Translations under genes and position numbers: made by a program
Source: Verrucomicrobiota bacterium
GTDB taxonomy: Bacteria > Verrucomicrobiota > Verrucomicrobiia > Chthoniobacterales > JAFAMB01
Direction: 5' to 3'
DNA: 6,518 nucleotides
Assembly: GCA_019241095.1 (NCBI GenBank)
Contig: JAFAXJ010000646.1
Coordinates: 1-6,518, forward strand
Shown: positions 1 through 6,108 of the stretch, one piece after another
Position numbering within the stretch: position 1 is the stretch's first letter
Layout of the letters: each line of letters opens with the position of its first letter
The notes under the pieces: generated by a model
The model's input: the letters and a program-made list of their open reading frames with translations, nothing else
Database searches by the model: none
Told to the model about the DNA's origin: nothing

Positions 1-1
1 C

Positions 2-253
2 TATCAACACTTTTTCGAGAATTTTGATTACGGAACGCTGAGTTTTGACTACGAATTTAGTCTTGGTGAAGTCAAAGCCGACGCAGGTTGCGCTTACCTG
101 GCCAGGTCAGGTAACGTCTCTGGAAAGAATGGCGGCAAAGAGTTCGAATTCCCGGTGAATGTTTCGTTAGTAGCTTCGAAAGATAACGGAAAATGGGCTA
201 TCAGGATGCTGCATTTCTCAACCCTCACGGAACAGAGTACCGAGGAATCCTGA
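2..253 (+). CDS. NTF2/SnoaL-like (DUF4440-type) protein, C-terminal part only
   Basis: The frame is open from the left edge and ends at TGA 251-253, giving 83 C-terminal residues; the start lies outside the window. The pattern is that of the last strands of an NTF2-like alpha/beta barrel: an F-x-Y-x-F strand (about residues 15-19), a strand around 'CAYLARSG' (30-37), a 'GKEFEFPVNVSLV' strand (45-57), then a turn and the closing 'GKWAIRMLHFSTL' (63-75), which resembles the 'dGsWkI' ending of SnoaL/DUF4440 proteins. Such folds bind small ligands or act as isomerases and cyclases, so function cannot be assigned from fold. The stop lies 17 bases before the RiPP precursor start, so the two genes are probably co-transcribed, and the precursor, which lacks a clear Shine-Dalgarno, may be translated by re-initiation. 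Family assignment is by pattern only. Confidence 0.6.
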   Translation, partial: YQHFFENFDYGTLSFDYEFSLGEVKADAGCAYLARSGNVSGKNGGKEFEFPVNVSLVASKDNGKWAIRMLHFSTLTEQSTEES

Positions 254-270
254 AACTCTTGCCTAAACTT

Positions 271-579
271 ATGAGCGATGAAACATCTCCCGGGCTGAGT
301 GAGGAGCAAAAGGAACTCCACGAAAGGCGCTTATTTCTGCAAGGCATCGGAAAATGGTCCGGTGCGGCAATTGCAGCCGTGGTATTTGGAGGCGCGTGGT
401 TAGCAACCGCGCCGGAAGTACAGGCGGCCAGTTGGTTCAACTCGTGGGGGCCTCGCGGAGGTTGGATCAATCGATGGGGTCCTCGTCGGGGAGGTTGGAT
501 CAATCGATGGGGTCCTCGCAGAGGCGGCTGGTTCAATCGACGTGGTCCCCGCCGAGGTGGCTGGATTAATCGATGGTAA
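271..579 (+). CDS. RiPP precursor peptide with five W-x-N core repeats (GrrA/OscA-like, cyclophane type)
   Basis: A 102-residue substrate peptide for the radical SAM enzyme encoded downstream. Residues 1-20 are polar and acidic and end in twin arginines (R19-R20) in 'RRLFLQ'. Residues 29-47 are hydrophobic and Ala/Gly-rich, and 'VQA' at 50-52 would suit signal peptidase. The core, residues 54-102, has five Trp-[Phe/Ile]-Asn units at 55-57, 65-67, 76-78, 87-89 and 98-100, set in 'GGW[I/F]NRWGPRR' repeats. It has 9 Trp, 12 Arg and no Asp, Glu or Lys. W-x-N fits the aromatic-x-x motif in which known three-residue cyclophane-forming enzymes join the aromatic ring to the beta-carbon of the third residue. 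ATG 271 is preferred over the in-frame ATG 193, which would overlap the upstream gene by 61 bases, and over TTG 259; no clear Shine-Dalgarno precedes any of them. The leader looks export-like, so maturation may be coupled to secretion. The chemistry is inferred from the motif and its neighbour. Confidence 0.87.
   Translation: MSDETSPGLSEEQKELHERRLFLQGIGKWSGAAIAAVVFGGAWLATAPEVQAASWFNSWGPRGGWINRWGPRRGGWINRWGPRRGGWFNRRGPRRGGWINRW
430..576 (+). repeat. In-frame tandem repeat encoding the peptide cores (33-nt unit)
   Basis: Units begin at 430, 460, 493, 526 and 559. The first is 30 nt (one Arg codon short), the next three are 33 nt, and the last is cut at 18 nt by the stop codon. Units 2 and 3 share their first 26 bases exactly and differ at four positions, all synonymous. 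Unit 4 carries an Arg codon (541-543) where the other units have the second Trp, and alternates Phe for Ile in the W-x-N motif. This is coding repeat structure, not a CRISPR array or a non-coding satellite. Confidence 0.93.
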
Positions 580-602
580 GGGGCGGTACAGGACTGGCCT
601 GA

Positions 603-1466
603 ATGCCCGAGAACGATTCTTCTTTCGTAACGATCTTCCCTTCCGATCTCGCGGCGCAACAAAAGGAAGGGCCGTTTGTTGCTATTATCCAGACCCGGGC
701 TGAGCTTTATCGATGGTTGCAAGATCCCGCACCCGGGCTGGAGTGGCTTCAAATCCAGGGGATGTTGGCGGATGCAGAAGCGTGGACGGAGGCCGCGCAC
801 GACCATTCCGGCCTTCCACTTGATGTTGTCCTTTCCAATCCATCTTCAGAGTTTTCGGATCTTTACAGACTGGTAGATGTTTGTTCTGCCCACGATGTTC
901 GAATTACTATTCCGGCGGTGCCGGGCCTATTTAAGGCCGGCAAGCTTGCAACGGCGTTACATTTACCAATCCGGATCTTACCTGGGCAACCTGGGGGTGC
1001 GGTGCTGTTGGAATTAAATGACTTGTTGGAACTCTACCTGCATGAACCGAGCATTGAGACGCCCGTGGAGTTTTTCCATTCCGTTTTGAGCTTTCTGTGC
1101 GGTGCAGATTCGGGTTCGCTCTGGACGATTCTGGAGCAGGATCCGGCTGAATTTCGCTACTATGATGCGGACGGGCGAAGCGGATTGCCAGGCTCAGGGT
1201 CGCTGGTAAGCGGTGGCAATCAGGCACCAGACTTTGTGAAGAAGCACCTCGAGACCCTGATCGATGATGCTGCCGAGTGCGCTTCCTGTCCGTGGCAGGT
1301 GCCGTGCGGTGGGTACTTCAAGTGGCCGGATCCGACCTACTCTTGTGGAGGTGTAAAACAGCTGTTTTCCAAAATTGAGGGAGCCGCAGATGAGATCGGC
1401 CAATATTTGGCCAGCCAAACTGGATCGAAATCAGGCGCTGCAATCGAGCTAAGACGATCGAAATGA
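603..1466 (+). CDS. SPASM-like cysteine-cluster protein without a radical SAM motif; probable partner of the maturase
   Basis: 287 residues. The C-terminal region has C226-x2-C229-x5-C235-G-G-Y and then C248, the same arrangement as the last SPASM cysteines of the neighbouring enzyme (C323-x2-C326-x5-C332-x3-C336), except that a Tyr stands where the fourth Cys is expected. No CxxxCxxC occurs anywhere; the other two cysteines are C94 and C166. Residues 25-150 read as alternating strands and helices, which could be a degenerate partial TIM barrel, but this is a guess. Radical SAM systems with a SPASM-only companion are known (for example the GeoRSP pair). It lies between the precursor and the enzyme and overlaps the enzyme start by ATGA, implying translational coupling and near-equal amounts. 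Likely roles are leader binding, complex assembly or electron transfer; none can be chosen from sequence. The start at 603 has AGGA at 590-593. I do not recognise an exact family. Confidence 0.75.
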   Translation: MPENDSSFVTIFPSDLAAQQKEGPFVAIIQTRAELYRWLQDPAPGLEWLQIQGMLADAEAWTEAAHDHSGLPLDVVLSNPSSEFSDLYRLVDVCSAHDVRITIPAVPGLFKAGKLATALHLPIRILPGQPGGAVLLELNDLLELYLHEPSIETPVEFFHSVLSFLCGADSGSLWTILEQDPAEFRYYDADGRSGLPGSGSLVSGGNQAPDFVKKHLETLIDDAAECASCPWQVPCGGYFKWPDPTYSCGGVKQLFSKIEGAADEIGQYLASQTGSKSGAAIELRRSK

Positions 1467-2671
1467 ATGGACGAGTTTTCAGCGTAATTCTTCTACCGAC
1501 CTCCGAGTGCAACGTGGCCTGTGATTATTGTTTCGAGCACAAAGAGCCGCATCGTCTTTCGCCCGCATTATTGCCACTCTTGACCCGCCGATTACTTGAG
1601 CACCTTGAAAAGGAACAAATCGAGGAATGTGAAATTTACTGGCAGGGCGGGGAAGCAATGATCATGGGGCCTGCCTGGTTTGCCGGTGCTGGAGAGGTGA
1701 TGGACCGCGCTGCCGCAAAGGAAGGACGCCGGTTTGTGCATTATCTGCAGACGAACCTTATCAGTTACTCGCATGCGTGGGATGACGTAATCCGCAAAAT
1801 GTTTAATGGATCACTCGGCACCTCGATGGACTATCCCAACGTGCATCGAAAAATGTTTAAGGGAGGGGCTGAGGCTTACACCGCACTCTGGACCAGAAAA
1901 CTTCGCGAGGCATTAAGCGCCGGCATACAGGTTGGTGTCATTGCTGTGCTTCATCGAGCAAGCCTGAAAGCTGGTCCAGAAAAGTTTTATCACTACTTCA
2001 CTGAGGAACTGGGCCTTTGCGACTTCCAGGTCAACACTCCTTTTCCGGGAGGTCCTGCGAAGGAAATCGAAAGCGAGTTTCAACTTGGCTCGGCAGAGTT
2101 GGCTGAATTTCTCGTCGGGCTTTTCGATATCTGGATGGACCGTGGCTTCGCAAACGCTGTCACAGTCGGTCCATTCGATGCCCTCATCGATCATTTCACA
2201 GGCAAGCAAGCGCGTTTGCCATGTATCTGGAAAGAGAATTGCTCCAATCAATTTGTTTCTGTCGACGCCAGAGGGACAGTTGCACAGTGCGACTGCTGGG
2301 TGACGAGTTATCCAGATTACTTCTTTGGTAATATTTTCCGTGAGCCGGACCTTACTCGAATGCTGAAAACCAGCCGGGCGCGTCAGGAATTTGTGAAACG
2401 GCCGAAGCACCTGGTAGAGGAAGAAGATTGTCTTTCGTGTCGATTCCTTTCCATATGCCATGGCGGCTGTCCCGTGAGGACTTACAGCGCGCTGGGAACA
2501 ATGATGGCGAAGGATCCCTATTGTGAAGTATACAAGGCGGTCTTCGCCAGTGCCGAAAGGCATGCTCGGGTAATGCTTCGAGACGGTCTTCGCGCTGAAA
2601 TTTCCCGGAGCCTATCAAAGTCCAAACCATTGGAAGGTGGTCGGCTGGCGCAAACCGCTAGATCAGGCTGA
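1463..2671 (+). CDS. grrM: Radical SAM/SPASM peptide maturase, cyclophane-forming GrrM/OscB type
   Basis: 402 residues, a usual length for the family. C16-x3-C20-x2-C23 ('ECNVACDYCFE') binds the SAM-cleaving [4Fe-4S] cluster, and 'QGGEA' at 61-65 is the GGE SAM-binding motif. The SPASM domain begins with C254-x5-C260, continues with 'VSVDARGTVAQCDCW' (C276, C278) and ends with C323, C326, C332, C336 and C354, enough ligands for two auxiliary clusters. Family members use the deoxyadenosyl radical to abstract a beta-hydrogen and form a carbon-carbon link from an aromatic ring to the third residue of the motif; here the substrate would be the five W-x-N units of the precursor encoded at 271-579. 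No PqqD-like leader-binding domain is visible at the N-terminus, so leader recognition may fall to the upstream SPASM-only protein. The start overlaps that gene's stop (ATGA, 1463-1466). Radical SAM/SPASM identity is very secure; the GrrM/OscB subtype is inferred from overall sequence and the precursor. Confidence 0.92.
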   Translation: MNGRVFSVILLPTSECNVACDYCFEHKEPHRLSPALLPLLTRRLLEHLEKEQIEECEIYWQGGEAMIMGPAWFAGAGEVMDRAAAKEGRRFVHYLQTNLISYSHAWDDVIRKMFNGSLGTSMDYPNVHRKMFKGGAEAYTALWTRKLREALSAGIQVGVIAVLHRASLKAGPEKFYHYFTEELGLCDFQVNTPFPGGPAKEIESEFQLGSAELAEFLVGLFDIWMDRGFANAVTVGPFDALIDHFTGKQARLPCIWKENCSNQFVSVDARGTVAQCDCWVTSYPDYFFGNIFREPDLTRMLKTSRARQEFVKRPKHLVEEEDCLSCRFLSICHGGCPVRTYSALGTMMAKDPYCEVYKAVFASAERHARVMLRDGLRAEISRSLSKSKPLEGGRLAQTARSG

Positions 2672-2759
2672 ATTCTCCGAAGTGACAATCCTACAACGGC
2701 AGTAGCTGAGTTAAACACTCCGTGAGCGCGGCGAACCTTTGTCCGATTTAGTTTTTCTA

Positions 2760-4421
2760 ATGCCTAAGACTTCGACCTGGGCTGTTTTACGAAACGTTGC
2801 CTACCGCCGGCTCTGGATTGCAAATCTGATTTCAGGAAGCGCCGTTGCAGCCCACGGCACGGCCGCTTTCTGGGTCATCAATTCTCTCTCTAAGTCGGAT
2901 TCCACGTTGCTGTTGCCCCTGATGGCAACCCTTTCGTCGCTGCCTTCATCCATTTTTACTCTGCCGGCTGGTGCAATCGCCGATCTAGTAGACCGAAAAA
3001 AGATGTTATGCGCGGTAAACTTTTGGCAGGCGTCGATCGCTATTGGACTTGCTGTTCTAGGGTTTCGGCACTTACTGAGCGGTTACGTCATCCTGGCAAG
3101 CGCATTTCTGTTCGGAATGGGTTTTGCGTTCGGCTCGCCAGTTTCGGGGGCTGTGGTCGCCGAAATGGTTTCCTCGGAGGATTTACCGGCCGCAAATGTG
3201 CTTGGCGGGCTTCAAATGAACATCGCCGGCATTATCGGACCGACGCTTGGAGGGATACTTATCGGTCTGGTCGGAGCAAACGTCATATTCGGGTTAAACG
3301 GGCTAGGGTTTCTGTTGGTCGCAGTTGCGATTGTCTGGTGGCATCGTGTAAAAAGACAATCTCAAATCCCGCTCGAAAGCTTTTTTGAATCATTTACCAC
3401 CGCGATCCGGTACGTACGATACACGCCAGGAATCAGGATCATCTTGGGCCGGAGCGCAGTTTTCGCTTTTTTCATTTCAATCATTCCCGCATTGATGCCT
3501 GTGGTGGGTTTGAAGGAATTAAACCTGCAACCAGCCAACTTGGGGCTTCTGTTTACCAGCATGGCCGTGGGCTCGGTAACCGCTTCCCTTTTTATTATCC
3601 CGTGGGCACGCGCCCGGTACCGGCCCGAACAGCTAATGACGTCTGCGAACGCCTCGCTCATCGCGGTTTGCATCCTGATGGCGATTATTCGATGGTCGAA
3701 GCTGTTTTTTCTGATTGCGGCTCTAGCCGGCATGGGATGGACTCTATCCGCGACCGAATTATGGGTAGCGGGTCAGCGCGCAATGCCTGAATGGGCGCGA
3801 GGCCGAATGAATGCAACCATTATCATGGTTTCCCAAGCGGCGACTGCGCTTGGAAGCGTTGTCTGGGGAACAACAACTGCCGAGATCGGATTAGGTCCTA
3901 CCTTTCTGCTGAACGCGGCCCTGGCTGTTTTCGTAATGATCTTCACACGCCTGCCCGCTTTTAGTTTATCACTTGATTTCACGACGGATCTGAGTTTTGA
4001 ACCGGCCTCTGTTGCGATGTTTTCAAGCGATAATCTTACTCGTTTACCGGATACCCAAGAGGGGCCTCTTTCGATAACGACGGCTTTTCACGTTGATCCG
4101 GAAAATCGGGACGAATTTCTTCAATTGGCAGGCCAGGCAAGACTGATCTATCTCCGAAGCGGTGCGTACAGCTGGCATTTGAAGGAAAATTTGGCTGAGG
4201 CAAATAGCTTTCAGACTGAGATTGTAGTTCCATCCTGGACACATCACCTTCGACAGCGTGAACGCGTGACAAAAAGCGAGATGGAAATAATTAACAAGCT
4301 GTACAACTTGCACAGCGGTCCGGATGCGCCGCTGGAGTCGACCTCTCTTCAGTTGGATAAAGAAGTAGTGGCCCGTACGAGCCTCTTACATCGGCCCGCT
4401 GTTCGCCCGGCCGAAAACTAA
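2760..4421 (+). CDS. MFS_3 (DHA3/EntS-like) exporter with C-terminal ABM-like domain
   Basis: 553 residues from ATG 2760. The N-terminal 400 residues are a run of hydrophobic segments typical of a 10-12-helix major facilitator transporter, beginning with 'LRNVAYRRLWIANLISG', a hallmark opening of the MFS_3 group. Motif A is 'GAIADLVDRKK' (G71, D75, R79). Residues about 437-518 form a soluble alpha/beta domain with 'DPENRDEFL', 'RSGAYSWHL' and 'VPSWTHHLRQRERVT', the ABM-like tail often fused to MFS_3 proteins. Relatives export siderophores, drugs and peptides by proton antiport. Placed 88 bases after the maturase on the same strand, it is the likely exporter of the matured peptide, but this is inferred from context. 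An in-frame TTG at 2739 would add seven residues; ATG is preferred because the family motif follows it at normal distance, though neither start has a good Shine-Dalgarno. No clear promoter was seen in 2672-2759, so read-through from the cluster is likely. Confidence 0.88.
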   Translation: MPKTSTWAVLRNVAYRRLWIANLISGSAVAAHGTAAFWVINSLSKSDSTLLLPLMATLSSLPSSIFTLPAGAIADLVDRKKMLCAVNFWQASIAIGLAVLGFRHLLSGYVILASAFLFGMGFAFGSPVSGAVVAEMVSSEDLPAANVLGGLQMNIAGIIGPTLGGILIGLVGANVIFGLNGLGFLLVAVAIVWWHRVKRQSQIPLESFFESFTTAIRYVRYTPGIRIILGRSAVFAFFISIIPALMPVVGLKELNLQPANLGLLFTSMAVGSVTASLFIIPWARARYRPEQLMTSANASLIAVCILMAIIRWSKLFFLIAALAGMGWTLSATELWVAGQRAMPEWARGRMNATIIMVSQAATALGSVVWGTTTAEIGLGPTFLLNAALAVFVMIFTRLPAFSLSLDFTTDLSFEPASVAMFSSDNLTRLPDTQEGPLSITTAFHVDPENRDEFLQLAGQARLIYLRSGAYSWHLKENLAEANSFQTEIVVPSWTHHLRQRERVTKSEMEIINKLYNLHSGPDAPLESTSLQLDKEVVARTSLLHRPAVRPAEN

Positions 4422-4509
4422 GCGCCTTCAGGTCGCCTGCCTTAGTTTGCCCTTCGCCCTGGTCCCCTACACCCCGGGCCCTGACCCACCCAATAATAAT
4501 CTGTTCTGG

Positions 4510-5355
4510 CTAAAAAACCTGAACGGAAACTTCCATTCGCTCAAAGGCGTTTGCTGGACCAGCCCAGGAACCCGAAAGGGGCGAGGCTTTTTCATGTTCC
4601 CGAGCCACTCCCACTGATACATGCTCGGAACCGGCTAACTTGTGATTTGTTGGGTCAAAACCACGCCAGCCAGCTCCTGGGATGTAGATTTCCGTCCAGG
4701 CGTGCGTGGCGCCATGCTGTCCTTCGCCTATCATAATATAACCCGTGACGAAACGGGCGCCAAAACCCCAATGCCGGGCCGCTTCCATCATCAAGACTGC
4801 ATAATCGCGGCAAGATCCTGTCCCTAATGCGATTGTCTGGCAAGGAAGCTGAACACCCGGTTCCTCACGACGGGAGTACTTCAGGGATTCAAAAATGCGT
4901 GTATTCAGGGTGTCAAGGAGTTCGAAAGTGCCCACAATCTGGCCTGGTTTGTGGAGGTCGGAAAGCCAGCTTTGCACACCCGGGCCGTCATATGGATAAC
5001 TTGGAATACGATATGGGATCAGTTCAATCTGCTCGTTAGGAGGGTACTGGAATGGATAGAAGCGGGCGCTTGACGCAACACCGCATTCAATGGGCTTATC
5101 ATCGTACTGGTCTACCCTGACATCGCTGAAAACACTCAGTTTCCGGCTAGGTTCCAGAAAAGAGATGGCAGCTATCGAGTTGCCGTAGATGTCGCGAATA
5201 TAACGCACGTCCGCCTTCGGCTCAATCTCCAGAACAGCACTGTCTATATGGAGATCGTGTCCTTCGCGCGGTCGTAGCAACGCCGTGTGGGGACCGAAAG
5301 AGACAGGCTCGTGATAATGGTATTCCGTCCTATGAATAATGCGGACGCGTTTCAT
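4510..5355 (-). CDS. Transglutaminase-like cysteine protease-fold protein with bacterial transglutaminase N-terminal domain
   Basis: 281 residues. The N-terminal part (1-85), opening 'RIIHRTEYHYHEPVSFGPHTALLRPR', is the beta-rich domain that precedes the catalytic domain in bacterial transglutaminase-like proteins. The catalytic triad is visible: C182 in 'GTGSCRDYAVLMMEAAR', H218 in 'GATHAWTEIYIPGAGW' and D234 in 'GFDPTN'. Bacterial members are mostly peptidases or amidases, and their substrates are generally unknown. There is no signal peptide, so the protein is probably cytoplasmic. Its ATG overlaps the stop of the DUF502 gene by four bases (5352-5355), so the two are translationally coupled. 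The gene converges on the exporter gene with an 88-base gap and no clear terminator. A role in processing the nearby peptide is possible but unsupported, because it lies on the opposite strand in its own operon. About 20 C-terminal residues after 'GSWAGPANAFE' match the usual family ending. Confidence 0.9.
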   Translation of the reverse strand: MKRVRIIHRTEYHYHEPVSFGPHTALLRPREGHDLHIDSAVLEIEPKADVRYIRDIYGNSIAAISFLEPSRKLSVFSDVRVDQYDDKPIECGVASSARFYPFQYPPNEQIELIPYRIPSYPYDGPGVQSWLSDLHKPGQIVGTFELLDTLNTRIFESLKYSRREEPGVQLPCQTIALGTGSCRDYAVLMMEAARHWGFGARFVTGYIMIGEGQHGATHAWTEIYIPGAGWRGFDPTNHKLAGSEHVSVGVAREHEKASPLSGSWAGPANAFERMEVSVQVF

Positions 5356-6023
5356 GATAAGTCATTGAAAGTCACTTGGGTCGAAGCGGGAAAGTATTGC
5401 GGGGCCGATATACCCATCGAAACATAAATGCTGGTTAATCCGTCGACTCCGCACGGCGCCGGTTCGATCCACTCAACCGGAACGAATACCAGCGCGCCTC
5501 CGAACGGCACAGGAGCGGAGGGAATCATCACTACGTGACAAGGCTTCCCATTGAGGTAGACCGGTTCAGGAGTGGGTAGAAGCGCAAGCACAGCGGCTCC
5601 GCCCTTTCCGCCGAACGAGCACCACACCGGCCTCATCGTTTGTAAGTCTCTCTTCTCTTTATAATCAAGCATTCCCACAAACCGGTGCGCCAAATCATAG
5701 ACATTTCCAACCAGAGGAAGGCGTCGAATACCTTTGTCCATGAATGCTTGAAACCGTTTTTGCAGGCCTGTCTCAACAAATAGCCCAAGCAGATAGATAG
5801 CACAGATAACAAATGCAATCCCGATAAGGTAGGCCACTATGTGCGTCTCGGCGATCGTCAGTCCGATCTTTGTCAGCAGCCTGCCTGCAAGGCTGCGTGG
5901 CCCCACAAATCGGTCGATGAGACTCCCGACCCAGACGATCACGCCAACGGTCAAACCGATAGGTAGCACTGCGATTAACCCGGCAACGAAAGTGCGGATC
6001 GGGGCGCGAAAAGGTTTATTCAT
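5352..6023 (-). CDS. DUF502 family membrane protein
   Basis: 223 residues. Two hydrophobic segments are clear: about 11-35 ('TFVAGLIAVLPIGLTVGVIV') and about 62-83 ('IVAYLIGIAFVICAIYLLGL'). The soluble part has the DUF502 signatures 'RLPLVGNVYDLAHRFVGML' (101-119), 'VVMIPSAPVPFGGALVFVPVEWI' broken at about 164-186, and a closing 'GVDGLTSIYVSMG' (192-204). DUF502 proteins are widespread inner-membrane proteins of unknown function, so no role is assigned. The ATG at 6023 has no Shine-Dalgarno upstream. A TATAGT sequence read on this strand (6050-6055 in + coordinates) lies 27-32 bases upstream and could be a -10 box, but no -35 matches at the right distance. It is the first gene of the two-gene operon with the transglutaminase-like protein and is divergent from the frame that starts at 6109. 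Confidence 0.85.
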   Translation of the reverse strand: MNKPFRAPIRTFVAGLIAVLPIGLTVGVIVWVGSLIDRFVGPRSLAGRLLTKIGLTIAETHIVAYLIGIAFVICAIYLLGLFVETGLQKRFQAFMDKGIRRLPLVGNVYDLAHRFVGMLDYKEKRDLQTMRPVWCSFGGKGGAAVLALLPTPEPVYLNGKPCHVVMIPSAPVPFGGALVFVPVEWIEPAPCGVDGLTSIYVSMGISAPQYFPASTQVTFNDLS

Positions 6024-6033
6024 GACGCACTGT

Positions 6034-6046
6034 TGCTCGACGAGCA
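6034..6046. repeat. Short perfect inverted repeat between divergent genes
   Basis: TGCTCG-A-CGAGCA, six-base arms around one base, lying 11 bases upstream of the DUF502 start and just downstream of a possible -10 (6050-6055). It could be a transcription-factor operator or a small hairpin in the 5' leader of the DUF502 message. One such palindrome in an 85-base gap can arise by chance, so the call is tentative. Confidence 0.25.
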
Positions 6047-6108
6047 GAAACTATACTCCAATACTGTTGGGCTGAGGAATTCAAGAATTTCCGTTTCAGT
6101 GAAAACTG

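Noticed and set aside
193..270. Longer precursor starting at ATG 193
   Set aside because: It would overlap the upstream NTF2-like gene by 61 bases in another frame, and the extra 26 residues do not look like a leader; ATG 271 gives a normal acidic start.
354..569. Alternative + strand frame across the repeats with a repeated 'MGSS' pattern
   Set aside because: The periodicity is imposed by the 33-nt repeats of the precursor in the true frame; there is no plausible leader or ribosome site.
225..806. Long antisense frame of 193 codons opposite the precursor
   Set aside because: It is Pro/Arg-rich and repetitive only because it is the complement of the repeats, and it spans two real genes.
1913..2563. 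Antisense frame of 216 codons inside the maturase gene
   Set aside because: It is fully contained in a gene with complete family motifs; no recognisable domain.
2739..2759. TTG start for the exporter at 2739
   Set aside because: It adds seven residues without a ribosome site; ATG 2760 places the family opening motif at the normal distance. Not excluded.
4422..4509. Bidirectional terminator between the convergent genes
   Set aside because: The gap is C/G-rich with a CAGG-TCG-CCTG mini-stem and a GGTC/GACC pair, but there is no stable stem followed by a T-run on either strand.
6050..6090. Promoter for the DUF502 operon
   Set aside because: A TATAGT and a TTGAAT occur on the - strand but are separated by 23 bases, too far for a standard sigma-70 promoter.
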